Assembly: GCA_008933995.1 (NCBI GenBank) | Contig: WARS01000981.1 | Span: 744,001-808,000 of the forward strand | Direction of reading: 5' to 3' | From: Datnioides undecimradiatus | Lineage: Eukaryota; Chordata; Actinopteri; Lobotiformes; Datnioididae | DNA length: 64,000 nucleotides | Shown: positions 12,052 to 24,700 of the stretch, in pieces | How the letters are laid out: each line of letters opens with the position of its first letter | Position numbering within the stretch: position 1 is the first letter of the stretch | Program-made: the position numbers and the translations under genes | Notes under the pieces: model-generated | The model's database searches: none | Told to the model about the DNA's origin: nothing | The model's input: only the letters and a program-made list of their open reading frames with translations

Positions 12052-12715
12052 GTGAGGAGGGAACCAGGAGCGCAACCTTCTTCCTTTAGCTTTTAGCTTC
12101 TCCAGTGTCGATACAAAGGCTGGGATCATTAGTTATTATAATAATTATTCATTTCCTTCAGAGCTGAAACCATTGGTCAGTTGATTACTTAGTCAAGTCA
12201 CAGATAAAAATAAAACAAAACATGTACATCAAATAAAAAACAAATCATTTTAACACTTCACTCACTTCACGCACAGTTAAGCAAAAGTACCAATTATTGC
12301 TTAGTCACCGCTTTCTTAGCTGTGATGACTTCCTGTTGAAGGCGTGAAACGTTGCTTGGTTTTATAAATTAAAGGATGAACTGATTGGTGAAGAGATTAA
12401 TTGTTAGAATGAATTAAGCCAACAGTAGTCATCAGTATGTGTATCTGCTGGTGACTCAGCATCAGCGCTGCGCACAAGGAGGAGTGAGTCCTCCTGAAGG
12501 GTGAAGTGAAAATAGTTCTTTTAGAATCTCATCTCGCTGCCCCCATTGTGCCCTGCTCTCATACCCATATTCATATCTTTGAGCCACAGGCCTGCTGGGA
12601 AATGTGTCACATCACGCTCGTGATGAATGAGCTCGGCGTGACAAAGAACCCCGCCCCCACCACCTCCACTACCCCAACCCGAGTCACCGTGTTTGTCTCT
12701 GGGTCTGTTTTATAG

Positions 12716-12863
12716 GTAAGCCCAAGCAGAAGGCGATGGGTAAGGCCGTCAAGACCCCCTCTCTGACCTGGATGGAGGCTTTGCCCCCGCCTCCACCCAT
12801 CGGAGAGCTGGAACAGTGCGAGCAGGACGAGCAGCCCCCAGAGCACGAGGACATGGACTTAGG
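12716..12863 (+). CDS. robo3: robo3 exon with CC2-like proline motif
   Basis: Reads GKPKQKAMGKAVKTPSLTWM, then EALPPPPPIGELEQ, and ends in an acidic run EHEDMDL. LPPPPP at 12781-12798 sits where CC2 (the Ena/VASP and SH3 docking site of ROBO1) occurs. Donor gg|gtgagt, phase 2. Confidence 0.94.
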
Positions 12864-13391
12864 GTGAGTCACACTCCCACTCCCTCTCCTTCTCACATCC
12901 ACATCTCTATTAATTACTATTAGACTGCCACATCATCATTCAGACTTACTGTCACCTCTAACAGGCACATTAAGTATCGAACCCAACGCTGCTCTTGTGC
13001 CTCTGGCTTGAGCAACTCAATTACCTCGGCCGTGGTCAATCGCTTTAGTGATTTAGCTGTTTTCCCGGCCCTTAAAACACAATTAGCCGTGTTGCTCCTT
13101 GCCATCCGCTCCCCGCAGCCTCGGAGCAAACTATCGTTCACTCTCAGGCTTGTAGCAGCAACGCCACCCAAGTGGAAGCCTCCTGCAGTTTTGCCCACGG
13201 CAAGGCCCTCTAACTTGAGTCGAAGCCTGAAAGAGCGGCATTAATCTTTCAACAGCCTCATAGCTAGCTGGGGTTGAAGGCACCAGCGAGAGAACAGGCT
13301 GCCTCTCAACAGTATCATTTAAGAGCACGTGAAGATAAGATCCAGCGGGTATCGCGTCATCGAGCTGTAACACTCCTCTTTATCTCTGTAG

Positions 13392-13610
13392 CTCGGACGA
13401 GGAGTGGTGTCCTCCGCTGCCGGAGAGGACCTATCTGATGGAAGGCTGCGAGGACGGGCCCTCCGCCTCGCAGAGGAACAACGCCTCCTCTCCAGCCACC
13501 TCCTACAGTCACCAGTCCACCGCCACACTCACCCCATCGCCTCACGAGGAGACGCGAGCGCCCCACGACCTCCCCCGCCTCAACCAGGTGGACAGCCAGC
13601 AGCTGTCGCG
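13392..13610 (+). CDS. robo3: robo3 exon: SYSHQSTATLTPSP block
   Basis: Reads SDEEWCPPLPERTYLMEG, then ASSPATSYSHQSTATLTPSP, which is nearly identical to the ROBO1 segment after CC2. Acceptor tctgtag, donor tcgcg|gtatgt, phase 2 both sides. Confidence 0.96.
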
Positions 13611-14105
13611 GTATGTGCCTGGGCTCCACTGTTTAAATGAGCCTGACACCACACAAACACACACACACAGCATCTGGTTTACACACGCAAATCTCTATGG
13701 ACCAGTAAGCTAAGGCTAATGTTAGCAGACAGATGCTAATATTTCTCTTTAATAATGAATTCTGACACATTAGCTGCACACTTCATTCATCAACCACTCT
13801 AGATATTTTAGATCTAGAAAAAAGACCATTGCCTACAGATTATCCGACAGATATAGTGACGATGCACATTGACTCATATGTATCATGATTAGGCAAATGG
13901 TTAACCCTGTGGCCAGATGTTTAAATACAAATGAAGCAGATGAAATCATAACAGACAATATAAATATGATGAAACTAACAAAGGATTAAAACATACAAGA
14001 CACAGTTAATCTGAAAAATGACTTTTGCATGAAAACCCCAAAGATCCAGCCTCCTGTTCTGCTGATTTGTCCTCTCCAGTAACATGTTGCCCTCACTTCC
14101 CATAG

Positions 14106-14305
14106 CAGAAGGTTACCCTGCGGTCCAGTGCCAGTTCCCCAGGCGCCGAGCCCGCCGCTCACCCAGTCCAACCCCAACCTCTCCGGCCAACAGCATCACG
14201 GCTCATCAGAGGTTGGCACGCTGCAGTGCCAAAGTCCTGCCCATCGCTGCCTCCACAGCCAGGGGCCAGCTCTCAATGAAGACAATGTCAGCGCGACTAC
14301 ACCGG
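14106..14305 (+). CDS. robo3: robo3 exon: low-complexity tail segment
   Basis: Phase-consistent exon reading RRLPCGPVPVPQAPSPPLTQ and then Ser/Gln/His-rich sequence to NVSATTPG. Conservation is weak here. The exon is supported by acceptor cccatag, donor g|gtaaag and phase fit (2 in, 1 out). The GWGSASEDN block that ROBO1 carries in this part of the tail is not obvious. Confidence 0.8.
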
Positions 14306-14509
14306 GTAAAGCGACCGGCAGTGCTGCGGGCTGCATGCATGTCACATACGCATTAGCAAACAAGATCATGAAAGCTGAACAATCACGTACGCAGTCACTC
14401 TGCATCTGTGTTGATTCGCCCGTTTGTCGTTTGCATGAGACGCTCCACGTCTGCTCAGTGTGGACTGAAGCCGCTCTCTGATCGTCTCCTCTCCTCTTCC
14501 CTCAAACAG

Positions 14510-14617
14510 TGCACAGTCGCTCGTCCCCGGCAGACACGTGCACGCCCCCCAACCAAAAATCCCGAGTGAAAAAAAAGGTGTCGAAGAGTTCGGCGTACAG
14601 AAGAGATATACAAGGAG
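14510..14617 (+). CDS. robo3: robo3 exon: basic tail segment before CC3
   Basis: Reads VHSRSSPADTCTPPNQKSRV, then KKKVSKSSAYRRDIQG. It parallels the ROBO1 basic KKLKHQPGHLRREAY segment just before CC3. Phase 1 in and out; donor gag|gtgagt. Confidence 0.9.
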
Positions 14618-15377
14618 GTGAGTGCGTTTCTGCTCGGGTTGACCTCGGGGACGGGGAGCAATAGCGTCAACCTCTTTCTCATTGCAGGCACGCTCTTCGG
14701 CTCGGTGCCTGTTACTAAACACACGGGGAGCAGCCCGCTATCAGAAACGAACCGTTGTAGGACGTCAAATGTTCTCAGCAGCTGAATATGTGACTCAGCT
14801 GCAAAAGAGGGAATCATGTCCGCAGATATTTACTGTTACTATTCATAGCTCTTTGTCAGCAGCTTAGCGAATACGCTCCATACTGGAGAGGACAGATCCA
14901 GCAGGTACACGCTGATATTCCACAGCACCGTCTGTGAATATCTGCGGGGACAGAGGCGAGACGTGAGGCCCGTCTTCCTGATTATACACATGGATTTGAC
15001 TTGTAATCTCGGCATGCAGACTCTGTTTCCTCCGCGCACACCAGAGGTTTACCAGATCGCCACCTCTCCATCTCCAGCCTCGAAAGCTCTTAAACGGCAC
15101 ACGGCTGCACATGAATCATGCAGGCAGTTTGATTAAATTTACCCCCGTGTTCTGAAGGAAAGCACGTCTGCAAATAGCAGCTCAGGTTCTTTCAGTAAAC
15201 AGCAGAAAAGCAGCAAACAGAAATAAATGTTCCTGTTTTTTAAAGCACCGTTTTTCTATGATGTAACCCAAATGAGCTTGACTGCGTCGTCTGAAAGCGG
15301 CATCAAACATCCTGTCCATTGTATTCTAAAACCAGACGCTCTTCGTACATCTCCTCCCTCCTCTTCCTTCTGTTCAG

Positions 15378-15536
15378 ACCTGCCCCCGCCTCCGGAGCCG
15401 CCCCCAGACGAGGGCAGGTTGCAGGGCCCCCAGGGGTGCACAGAGGCCAGCAACGGTGCTCCGTCGTCCCTGGAGAGGAGCGAATACAGCAGCGGCAGTC
15501 ACCAACGGAAAGGCTCGGGACAAAGACACGCCGACA
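15378..15536 (+). CDS. robo3: robo3 exon with CC3 motif
   Basis: Begins DLPPPPEPPPDEGRLQ, the CC3 proline motif (15378-15413) that binds srGAP SH3 domains in ROBO1. It continues SLERSEYSSGSHQRKGSGQR. Acceptor gttcag, donor gaca|gtaaga, phase 1. Confidence 0.96.
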
Positions 15537-16050
15537 GTAAGACGCAGTTCTCCGTGATGTTTCGCTCAGTTCATCAGTGCAGCGATAACGCAGCAGTTGT
15601 ATAGTTCACAGAAGTCGAGCCAGAATGTTGGAACCATGCTTCCTCATTTCTTCTGTATCACTCCTGCTGCACTGCAGCACTTTCTGCTGCCATGTTGCAC
15701 AGCAGAGACAAACGGGACTGGCCGGCACACAAACACTCCTTTCCTCCCGTTTTTAACATGCAACTGTTGTATGGCGAGCACACACGTCTCAGAGTGGCGG
15801 CCATTGTTGAAAAGGCAAGGTGTGGTGTAGAAACCAGAGGAATCCTGTGACGTGATGCCTCTGTGTGGCTGAAAATCACAGCTTTGTAAAAGAAAATTCA
15901 GAGTTTGGCCTCCAGTTACCTCAGAACAGCACATCTATACAGCATATAAAGATATATGTATGATTACATTGACCTTCAGTTACCCATTAAGACGCTGTGC
16001 TGCCTTTTAAAGACACTAACGAGCCTGTTTCCTCCATCCTGCCTCCTCAG

Positions 16051-16283
16051 ATGAGGAGATGATGGCGTACAGCAGTAAGGCCGGTTACCTCTCCAGGAGT
16101 CAGATGTCCAGTAACTGCTCGACCACAGGAAGCTCCTCATCCAGAGGCTCCACGGGCTCCCGGGGGCTCAGCGCGGCCAGGAAACACAGCGAGGTGGGAT
16201 ACGGCGGCGCTAACGATTTCATCATCTCGGTGCGGTTTCATGAAAAACCTTCTCTTTTCACCTCAAACGCTTTTAATAATTGA
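16051..16283 (+). CDS. robo3: robo3 3'-most recognisable coding exon (C-terminus, end uncertain)
   Basis: Reads NEEMMAYSSKAGYLSRSQMS, then a Ser/Arg/Gly-rich GSSSSRGSTGSRGLSAARKH, like the SSSMSSRGSGSR region near the ROBO1 C-terminus. Two donors are possible: after 16193 (gag|gtggga) or after 16229 (tcg|gtgcgg). If neither is used, the frame closes at TGA 16281-16283. Splicing from either donor (both phase 0) to the acceptor at 19133 would add only EMR and a stop (TAA 19143-19145). Confidence 0.75.
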
Positions 16284-16442
16284 TGCTTTCAGATATTTAT
16301 GAGCGCGGCAACAAAGCCTCTTCCTGCCACCCAGAGCTCCATGTGCTTTAGTTTTATCTACATATCATTACTCATGCTCCATAAAACACACATAATCTTA
16401 TACGTGCGGGTGCATGAAAAGAGCTCTTACATTCCCTTGTTG

Positions 16443-16489
<47 letters not shown>

Positions 16490-19133
16490 TCTCCAACGTG
16501 CTCTTAGGCTCACCCATACAGATCTGCTATTACCGTCTACCCAGGATCGGCTTTACAGTAAGAAACAACGTTAAGCGTGCACGCCCACTGCTCTCTCTGG
16601 AGTGCACTTCTGAGGCCATGCTTCACTGTGGGAGCGCTCCTTTAAATGCACCCCCTGCAGGCTCCCTCGTGACAAGCCGGTGTCTTTCATGGCAGAACAA
16701 GCTGTGCCAGACGAACGGGAGGCTCTGCGGGGATTTCGTGCGAGCGAGGCAACACTTACAAACAGCGTTCGACACGTCCCTCAGCATTACTGTAGGTAGG
16801 CACAGGTGTAGCAGCCGATAGAGCGAACAGAGAGTCACAGCTGTGCGTGAGGAAGTGGTGCACCTTGTCCCACCAATCACAGGGACGGGCAGCTCCCTGG
16901 CACCTTCGGTCCTCATGAAGGATGAAGAGCAAAACCCTAAGTTGTTCCTGATAGGCTGACCCGCACCCTGCATGGCAGCTCTGTTGCCATGGGTGAGCGA
17001 GTTAAGGTTAGAGCAGAGCTGTGTGTGAGAGGTTCATCAGTAAACACTATCCCATGATGGTCAAACACGCAACAGGAAACGTGCTGCACGGGCTTCGTGT
17101 GGAGGACAAGAGTTCAGGCTCAGTGAATGAGAACTCTGTACTTCTCATTACTGGACTGCATTTCTAAGAGTAGTCAGCGACTGTTAAAAGTAAAAAGAAA
17201 CTGGGAATTAAAATGACAAATTACTGCCATTTAAAAATTAGCCTGTAATTCACGTTTTTATATTTAATTTTTATATTTATATTTAATCCAGTATTTTCCT
17301 TTGACTGTCTTTTTCATTTCCTTCCATTTCTGAATCGCTATTTCACAATATTTCCAACGTCATTCCAGTTTCCAACTCTCTTTTTTACTTTTCAACATTT
17401 ATTTATGGCTCGGGTGTCAAAACCAATGATTAATCATCTTTCAGCTGGGTTTATTTCTTCTCTTATTGTATGTAAAAACAAAAAAGGTGCTGCATTGAAA
17501 GCGTGATGAGTAAATGAGTAACTGAGTAATCAGCTGCTAAATGAATGCAACTGGGTTAAAGCTTCAGTGCTGCTCTCTCATAAGTAGAAGAGCTGAAGAA
17601 CTTGTGCTGAAGTGTACTCAGTTACTTGTCATGAATAAAGCGTTATCGGTGACTCAGAGGAGGACTGACTGGTTCCACGTGAGCCTGGATGGACAGTGCG
17701 GCGGCGTTGATGTTTCCTCTCGGGGCTCCAGTTGTCGAGTTTACTGCTGAAACCTGAGGCGTTGCCATAAAGCCGCCTGTGTGCGGGGGAGGACAGACCA
17801 TGGCCCAGTCACGGGTCAGTCTGCGCTGACCTCCGCGCACATCCGACATGGGAATGTAGCAAAGTGACCTGTAAAGGGCGACACACGTGTGCACAGTCGC
17901 TCTTTTCACTTGCTGTCAACACACACACACACAGACAAACAGAGCTCCCCTGTATCTCGTGCCTCTCGGGTCACCCCCCCACCACCACCCCTCCCCCCTG
18001 CAGGGCACTAAGCAACACCTCACCCCTCCCCAGCTGACCCGCTCTGGCCTTTTCACGCCTTGCCGGGAACATGAAAGCGCGACCTCCTTAATCTGCTGTA
18101 AAGTTTGAGGTGTTTCCACAGGAAGCCCGGGTTAGGTTACTCTCCTTCCTGTGGTGCTGACTGCTATCTCTGACCTCTGACCCTGCCGGTCAGTCTGGGA
18201 ATTAGGGGGGCATAGGCGGGGGGCGATGCTGTCCTCAGGTCTGTTGACATCAGCTCTGATGCAGTGGGGACAACACACATCTGTGCGGTAGAAGGATGTG
18301 CAACCTTAAAGTACAGGCATTAGATACACATGCAGGAGGAGACACACACTATGAGTTCTACTCAACACACAAAACACACTCACTATATCAGACTTGTGCA
18401 TCTGTAGGAACACACACACACCTGACAACCAGTTTAGATTTCAGGAAACACTCTCACACACTCACACACACCCCGCCTCTGTTACATCAGGCGTCCCCGT
18501 TGTTCACAGCAGATCTGCCGCTTCCTGTCACCACCATCCTCCTCACCCTCTTCTCACCTAATACATTTATCTGCTCCGCTTCAGTTGCCGCTCCCCTCAT
18601 GATCTGCTTTCATGCTCCGTACTCTGCCTCAGCTCCTTATTTATGCGCTGTGTATTTGACAGACGCAGATCGACTACAGCGGGAATGATCACGGGGTGAC
18701 TTTCACCATATGTGAGGTGCATATATATGCGTTAATGAGCGCTGTCGCTGCAGCTGCAGCTAATTCAATTAAAGCGAACATACAAAACATACTAAATTAC
18801 TGTGAACTGCTTCAGCATTCATGGCATTCCAGTGTTAGGACAACACTTACCAACATGCAGCACATGGACAGCATCAGATCCTCACTGCTCCGGCAAAAAA
18901 GGTCATTTTGATCCCAAACTAGTCACTCCTCAGTCGCAGCCTGCTCTCATTTCATCTCAAGCTAACACAGTCGCAGCTGCACAATCAGGGGGAATATTCA
19001 CTGAGGACTGAATATCGCATCCTGTCCCTGAGCGACTACATGCATGTGCACCTGAGCGACGTGGACAGACTTCCCGAGAGCTGACACCTGATTTATCGAT
19101 CAATCGTTAAGGTTCTCGCTTCTGTGTTTGCAG
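16284..19133 (+). other. robo3: robo3 last intron or proximal 3' UTR
   Basis: No convincing coding exon was found. It contains a CA microsatellite at 16445-16484 and a stray AATAAA at 17634-17639 that could end a short isoform if the exon at 16051 is unspliced. Confidence 0.5.
16445..16484. repeat. CA microsatellite
   Basis: Twenty CA units without interruption, directly downstream of the last recognisable robo3 coding exon. Confidence 0.97.
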
Positions 19134-19999
19134 GAAATGAGATAAGGACGCCAGTGGCTCTTGTCAGTGTACCCTCAATGCCTCCATCACCCGCCATCTT
19201 TCCACCGTGGACACAACGAGCTGGACGAGAGGAAAGATTCAGGCTTTCAGGAAACCCAGACTCTGTGTCACCTGCGTGCAAGAAAGAACAACGGCCTTCG
19301 CATCCTGTTTTTGGTATTACCGTGATTATTTATGAGCTGTTGAGTTCATTCCTCTCCCCTGATTTGTAAATACCTGTGTCTGTACTGTTCTTTTGTGGGC
19401 TCTGGATACAGGGAAAGAGACGTATATTGTATTTATGAGGATTTAAAAAAAAAAAAACGTTAAAAAAAGGTCTGTTATTATAAAAAAAAAAAAGCTCATG
19501 TCTTCTTGAATGTGCCAACCTTTTTGTCAAGACGTATACTTTTCGGAAAAGCATTAACTACTGTTGCACTCTCTTGTTGTGATGGCAAAACAACAGAAAA
19601 TACGAAGCACAAAGTGTGTTTGCAGGTCGAGAAGGGGCGGTCATAAAAGCCAAAACGAGCGGGTCCTCGCTCCCGGGAAGGACGCCTGCCCAACCGGGAT
19701 CCCTGCACCCACGTAGTCCGCTAAGAATGTCAGACTTTTCTATGTTTCCTTTGGTTTTCTCGGCAGCCAAATGTTCCAGTGTGCCAGTAGACAGACAGGC
19801 TTTATAAAAGTTTGATTGTAATCCCCGGCTCCGCTCCTGTCCCCTCTCCTTGTTCGTCTGAGGGACTGTTTGCTGCAGTTGTGAGATAAAATTTGCATAT
19901 ACTCCTTCCAAAACAAACAAAAAAAATGTCTGTGGGCTGACTTTTTTGTACTCTTGTTGTTTTGTAAATGTACAATAAAATACATTTGCTGATCCAAGC
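19134..19999 (+). other. robo3: probable robo3 terminal exon (mostly 3' UTR)
   Basis: Starts after a strong acceptor (ttctgtgtttgcag). If joined in phase 0 the first codons are EMR then TAA at 19143-19145, so the rest is untranslated. It is AT-rich with A-runs at 19446-19495 and ends shortly after AATAAA at 19974, a typical vertebrate 3' end. Assignment is inferred from position and signals; there is no transcript evidence. Confidence 0.55.
19974..19979 (+). terminator. robo3: polyadenylation signal AATAAA (robo3)
   Basis: Canonical AATAAA preceded by TGTAAATGTAC, about 830 nt into the probable terminal exon. Cleavage is expected near 19990-20000. Confidence 0.65.
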
Positions 20000-22384
20000 C
20001 TTTACTCGTTTCTTCGGTGCGGCGTTCAGGACGTGAACGTGGGTATTTCCAGCTCCACGTGCGTTCCTGCTCCTCCGACTTGTTGCTCAGCACCAGCCCT
20101 GTGCAGACGACTGCTAATGCAAAAAGAAATTAGTAAGTGAAATGATGCATAAACATCCGTCGGCACTGAGCAGCATATTCATATTTTCCTCATACCCATA
20201 GTGCACTGCAGCAGCCTTTGCCTGCTGTCTCTCTTCCATCTGTGCGTACTAGGCATGGAGACAGCTCCCAACACAATCCCAGCAGCAGAGGAGCTGCAGG
20301 TGTCCGTATGTGTTAAAATGCATTCATATGATCGGCCGAAGCTAACGTGAGGTGTAGCCAGGGACGCAGCATTATGAGGACTGCACAGCACATTAACCAT
20401 ATCATGTGATATGGTATCACACAGTTGTTTTAATTTGAATCAATTGCAGCAACCCTTAAAGGAACAGTAACATTGACAGACGTGATACCTGACATATACA
20501 CATATTTGTTTATATTAACACTCATAGTGTAGTATTTAGTAATGTAGATGAGAAGTACACAGTATGATACCTCTCAGTTTTAATATTTTAGTATACAGTG
20601 AAACAGGTGTATCACTGTAATGCCTCTTTTGCTGTTAGACTGAAAACACGTGAAACCTCTTTACACAATAATATATAAATGGGTCTTATTAAATTGAATA
20701 TATATTATTTCATAAATGAAAGCACATTGTCACATGTGCTAGAAAACATATATATTTATAGCAGTCTCCTGTGAGGTGCCACTGGTTCTCCTGGCTGACC
20801 TGCAGACCGCCTTTTAAACTGTTATCCTACCGTTAAAGGTCACTCACACCTTGATGTCACATGAACATCATTAAGGTCTCAGAGTCATCAGCTGTGCGCC
20901 CATGCAGCAGTGGTAATGAGCATGTTTTTAGTTTTCCGTCCGTCCTCATCTCCGCCCACTGTTCTGTGGATGTTCACCAACACACGTGCAGCAGATTCAG
21001 TTTTTAATGTGCAATAACTCATGCAAACAATGCATGTGTGCAAACGTTTAAACTTCCTGGAAGCTTCAACTCTCTGGCATTTTGCAGTCACAGCTAAATA
21101 AATAAATAACAGTGTGTTATTGCTGAAGTTCTGTTTGCTTCTTAATCTCCTAATGCCCCATTCTCTCCCCAGCTTCACAGCACATTGCACCTGGGTGAGT
21201 GCTGTATGCGCCGAGGAGCATGAAATTGCGGAGCTCTCTACTCCGAGAGTGCAACACACACTCCCTCCCGCTGTCCACCTGAGACAAGGCATGCATTACC
21301 CTCCAGTGCTCTGCAGATGCTCGCCGTGTCTTGGCATACACAGACCCACTAACTCGCAGGCCGGGGCGCACGCTCAGCTACACATACACAGGGACGGCCT
21401 CGGGCGCGTCTCTCTTTCCACTGCTCTGTGATCAGCTGAAAAGAGCGTGATAAGATGCTGCAGCACAGCTTTGTTGCAGTCCACAGATAGAGTTGATGGA
21501 GGTGGCAACTTAGAATAAAGACACAGGGTGGAGGATGCAGAGAGAAGCCTGGTGGATGTTTTTAAATGTCTGATAGTAGAGTTTAGAGTATAACCACGTT
21601 AATATTTCAGTACGCACTGCAGTATGATATTTAATCCTAAAGCCAGTGTTGTTATGATTGCTGGAACAGGAGTCAATTTGTCCTTCACTCTCTGCAGCAG
21701 AACAAGTATAAATGTGGTCAACAAAGCAAAATGAGGACACACCATCAGGAGCCATGGACGTGACAGCTCCTGTAAACCTGTGTGTGTCCACGCAACGTTG
21801 TGTCTCGTGTAGACATCTGTTTGTGTCTTCATCACGTAGACTGTTAAACTGCAGTAATTGCATCTCGGCGTTGGTGTCCCCGTGTTTATTCATTCTATAT
21901 GAGCGTGGATCTATGTGGCTGAAATAAATTGAAATTGAAGACACGTAGGTGCCACACAGGTGCTACACTCAGCTGGATGCAGTTCAACAGCTCAGAGTTT
22001 CCTGTGAGATGAACGTTATCGTGAGGACTTGAATAGAATCAGATTATATTAGTACTGAAATCTATAGTTATTGTTGATTTTGGTCTTTTAGTGGTATTTG
22101 AAGCAATAATAAAAATATGGAACATTTCCAGGTGAGTGTCTGTTTTGGAGCTTTAACATAAGTAATTAGCTTATTGGATGCAAAAACTGAAATCTAGTGG
22201 ACAGAAGACTGGTAATCATAAACATACAAGTGTATGTCTGCGTCCAGCACATTAGATTTAGATGTGTAAATGATGCTGATGTTAAAGACAGTGTGTTTCA
22301 GCTATACAATATGCCACAGCTTGTGGGTCAGTGGATGTTTCAGTGTTACCAAGTGGATCTGGTTCTTCTGATGCCCTGCAGCGC

Positions 22385-22396
22385 CCACCAGAGGGG
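22385..22396 (+). promoter_or_regulatory. CTCF-like motif
   Basis: CCACCAGAGGGG matches the CTCF core CCASYAGRKGGC at 11 of 12 positions and is flanked by GCGC and GCTA-type context. It lies in the gap between the robo3 and robo4 3' ends. Binding is not shown. Confidence 0.35.
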
Positions 22397-24539
22397 AGAC
22401 GCTAGAACAGCCTGTGTCACGTTTTCATTTATCCCTCATGATATTTCCCATGTACTGTCGAATAAGTGAGTCAGATCTGTCAAATCTATATTTGATGAGA
22501 CATGAACATACAGATTTGGGGGGGGGGGTTAAATATGCTGTGCTGAGTGTAAAAGTAAGATATGAAATCTGTGCTTGTCAGACTGCGGGGGGTGAGGTGA
22601 ATCTGATCCTTTGATCCCGAGGGATTAAGACAGAATACATCCCAGCTGGACCTGAACCTTTAAAGTATCACCTAATGTTCCAGTGAAGGCAGCAGCACAT
22701 CAGCTCTCTCCACCGGCGCCAGGTGCAAGCAGGCAGCAGCTAAGAAGAAAGAAACTCTAGTACCTGTGTTTCCAATTTATGCTACTTTATACTACTTTAC
22801 ACAGCACCATATGATGAGATAGTTAAGTGCAATGCATTGTTGAGCTTCCCCAGCTTTAATGTTTCTTCAACATAGCATAGATTCAAGGAAAACTCAGGTT
22901 TGGGTCTGACCTCGTGGCCCGGGAACAGCTCGACTGCCTAACGACACGCAGAAGTAATTTAAACTCAACTCCAGCTCCAGCAGCCGCAGCGACGGTGAAA
23001 CGCTGCCCACACACAGATGCACCAGTATAAACAACCTCATTAAATCAAAGAACGTTCCATCACTCACTTCTAATAAGCAAAGAAGCTCTTGCTTGTAATA
23101 AACTTAATTCACCTCAGGACTTTGACTCAGTGTAACAGTACTTTCTGAAGTTTGCTCTGTCCCTACATTTGATATCCTTACTACTTCTTCCTCTGCAATA
23201 CACTTCTTCCATTGGATGACCGTCTTGATGTCCTCATCTGTCCTTACAGACATTATAATGCACGTCATGTTAGCGGGCTGACAGCGAGAGCAAAGGACAA
23301 CTGATAAGACAATTAGAAGATTTACGTTACTGACCTTCTATGGTGTGACCCAGCACCTCTTACCCTTTCCACGCACCCCCTCAACCTCCCTCCATCCCTC
23401 CATCCCTCCCTTCTTTTGCCTACCCCTCGGCCATAAATCATCCGGCTCATTCATTAGGCCGGTGTCAGGGCCGAAACGCCCACCGGGTCTGAAGGAAGAG
23501 GGCCGGCGGCCTGAGAGGAGGGAAGAGACAGGGACACAGAGAGGGAAGGATGAGAGGGAGGGGACGGTGTGCTTTAAAGCCCCGTTCCCTCATTCCAAAA
23601 ATGCAACACACCAATTTCCATGTTAATTTGCCCCCGTGACAGTGGAGATGGATGCTGGTGACTTTTTGGCTGATGCATACGCAGACGCTGAAATAAAGCC
23701 GTAACGCAGGCGGCAGGGTCAGCGGATGGGGAAGGTAAATGATTCATGGGCCCGCAGGGTGACAGATCATCCAACATTTCAGTGATCTTCTGAAACGATC
23801 AATACTTCAGCCTGTTATGTTGAATTAAAATCTGTGCACATGTAATTGTTAGCCCGACAGTACACCACATTCAGTCATACAGAAGAGTCTTTGGATGAAC
23901 ACACCAGGTCACACTGCTCTCTTGACTGGCGGCAAGGCAGCATCTATCCAGAGGTAACATGTTTTATTGGCTCATCATATTTCTCTTCATCATGTATCAC
24001 GTATCTCTCAATACACGTGATTTTAGGCTTTAATGACTGTTTTTGGAGCAATTTCAGCTGAAGAGACACACAACTGATCCTGACAAGCACTGTGAAAAGT
24101 TTTCTGCACTACTTAAAAACTTCAGAATTAAAACTTAAACTTCGAGGGTCTCCAGATTCAGTGATTTAGGATTCAGTGATTTAGGATGCAGTAATCTGTG
24201 ATCAAACGCTGAAGCTCCTCTAAAGCTAAGGACGAACTTTTAAAACCTCATTTAACACAATCTCTGAAGCTGATTTGTGATGCAGGCTGCTTTTCTTAAA
24301 CAGCTGGAGATACGTGGTTCCAACCGCTATAACAAAACGCTAAATGATCCGGGGCGTGTGGAAGTCGACCAGCCCCATCTCCCAACAAATGTGCTAATGT
24401 GCAAGACACGTGTGCGTGTGTGCGCGCGCGCGTGTCGGAGCAATCAGCTGACCCTGTGTGACTGACAGGGCCTTATTGAAACAGATCAGCCGTATGCGTG
24501 CCATTGATTTCCAGTTGAACAGAATGATTACCACTTTAA

Positions 24540-24700
24540 TATGCAACGCCAGACGCTGTCCGTCACCGTGAGCGCGTCACCGCCACCTGAACCGCCCGCG
24601 CGACGGCGGGAGTGAGACACTGACGCTCCGTCGCACGCGGCCCGGTTCCTCTAATAACCGCTGGCGTTAGCACGCAGCGTGAGTGCGTGTACTAGCTCAG
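24540..24700. other. CpG-dense patch in gene-free interval
   Basis: CpG dinucleotides are much denser here than in the AT-rich surroundings (for example GCCCGCGCGACGGCGGG at about 24593). No gene start was recognised on either strand. Confidence 0.4.

Larger units (their letters stand above)
4008..19999 (+). other. robo3: robo3 gene (3' part): roundabout guidance receptor 3
   Basis: Single-pass receptor of the Roundabout family, acting on the growth-cone plasma membrane in axon guidance (Slit, NELL2 and netrin pathways for ROBO3). Seventeen coding exons in the window join in consistent phase and give about 933 to 947 codons: end of Ig5, linker, FN3-1, FN3-2, FN3-3, a Gly-rich juxtamembrane stretch, one membrane helix followed by a basic stop-transfer (CRRKKRK), then a long tail with IYSTID (CC0-like), TPYAST (CC1-like), ALPPPPP (CC2-like) and DLPPPPEPPP (CC3-like). 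The first exons (signal peptide, Ig1-4) lie before base 1. The family is clear from the sequence. The choice of robo3 over robo1/2 rests on the tail-to-tail robo4 neighbour and tmem218 downstream, which is the vertebrate ROBO3 arrangement. The C-terminus is uncertain. Confidence 0.9.

Noticed and set aside
18665-18715. Possible extra robo3 exon between gacag and gag|gtgcat
   Set aside because: The acceptor tract is weak, the donor is poor and the peptide (TQIDYSGNDHG) has no Robo match.
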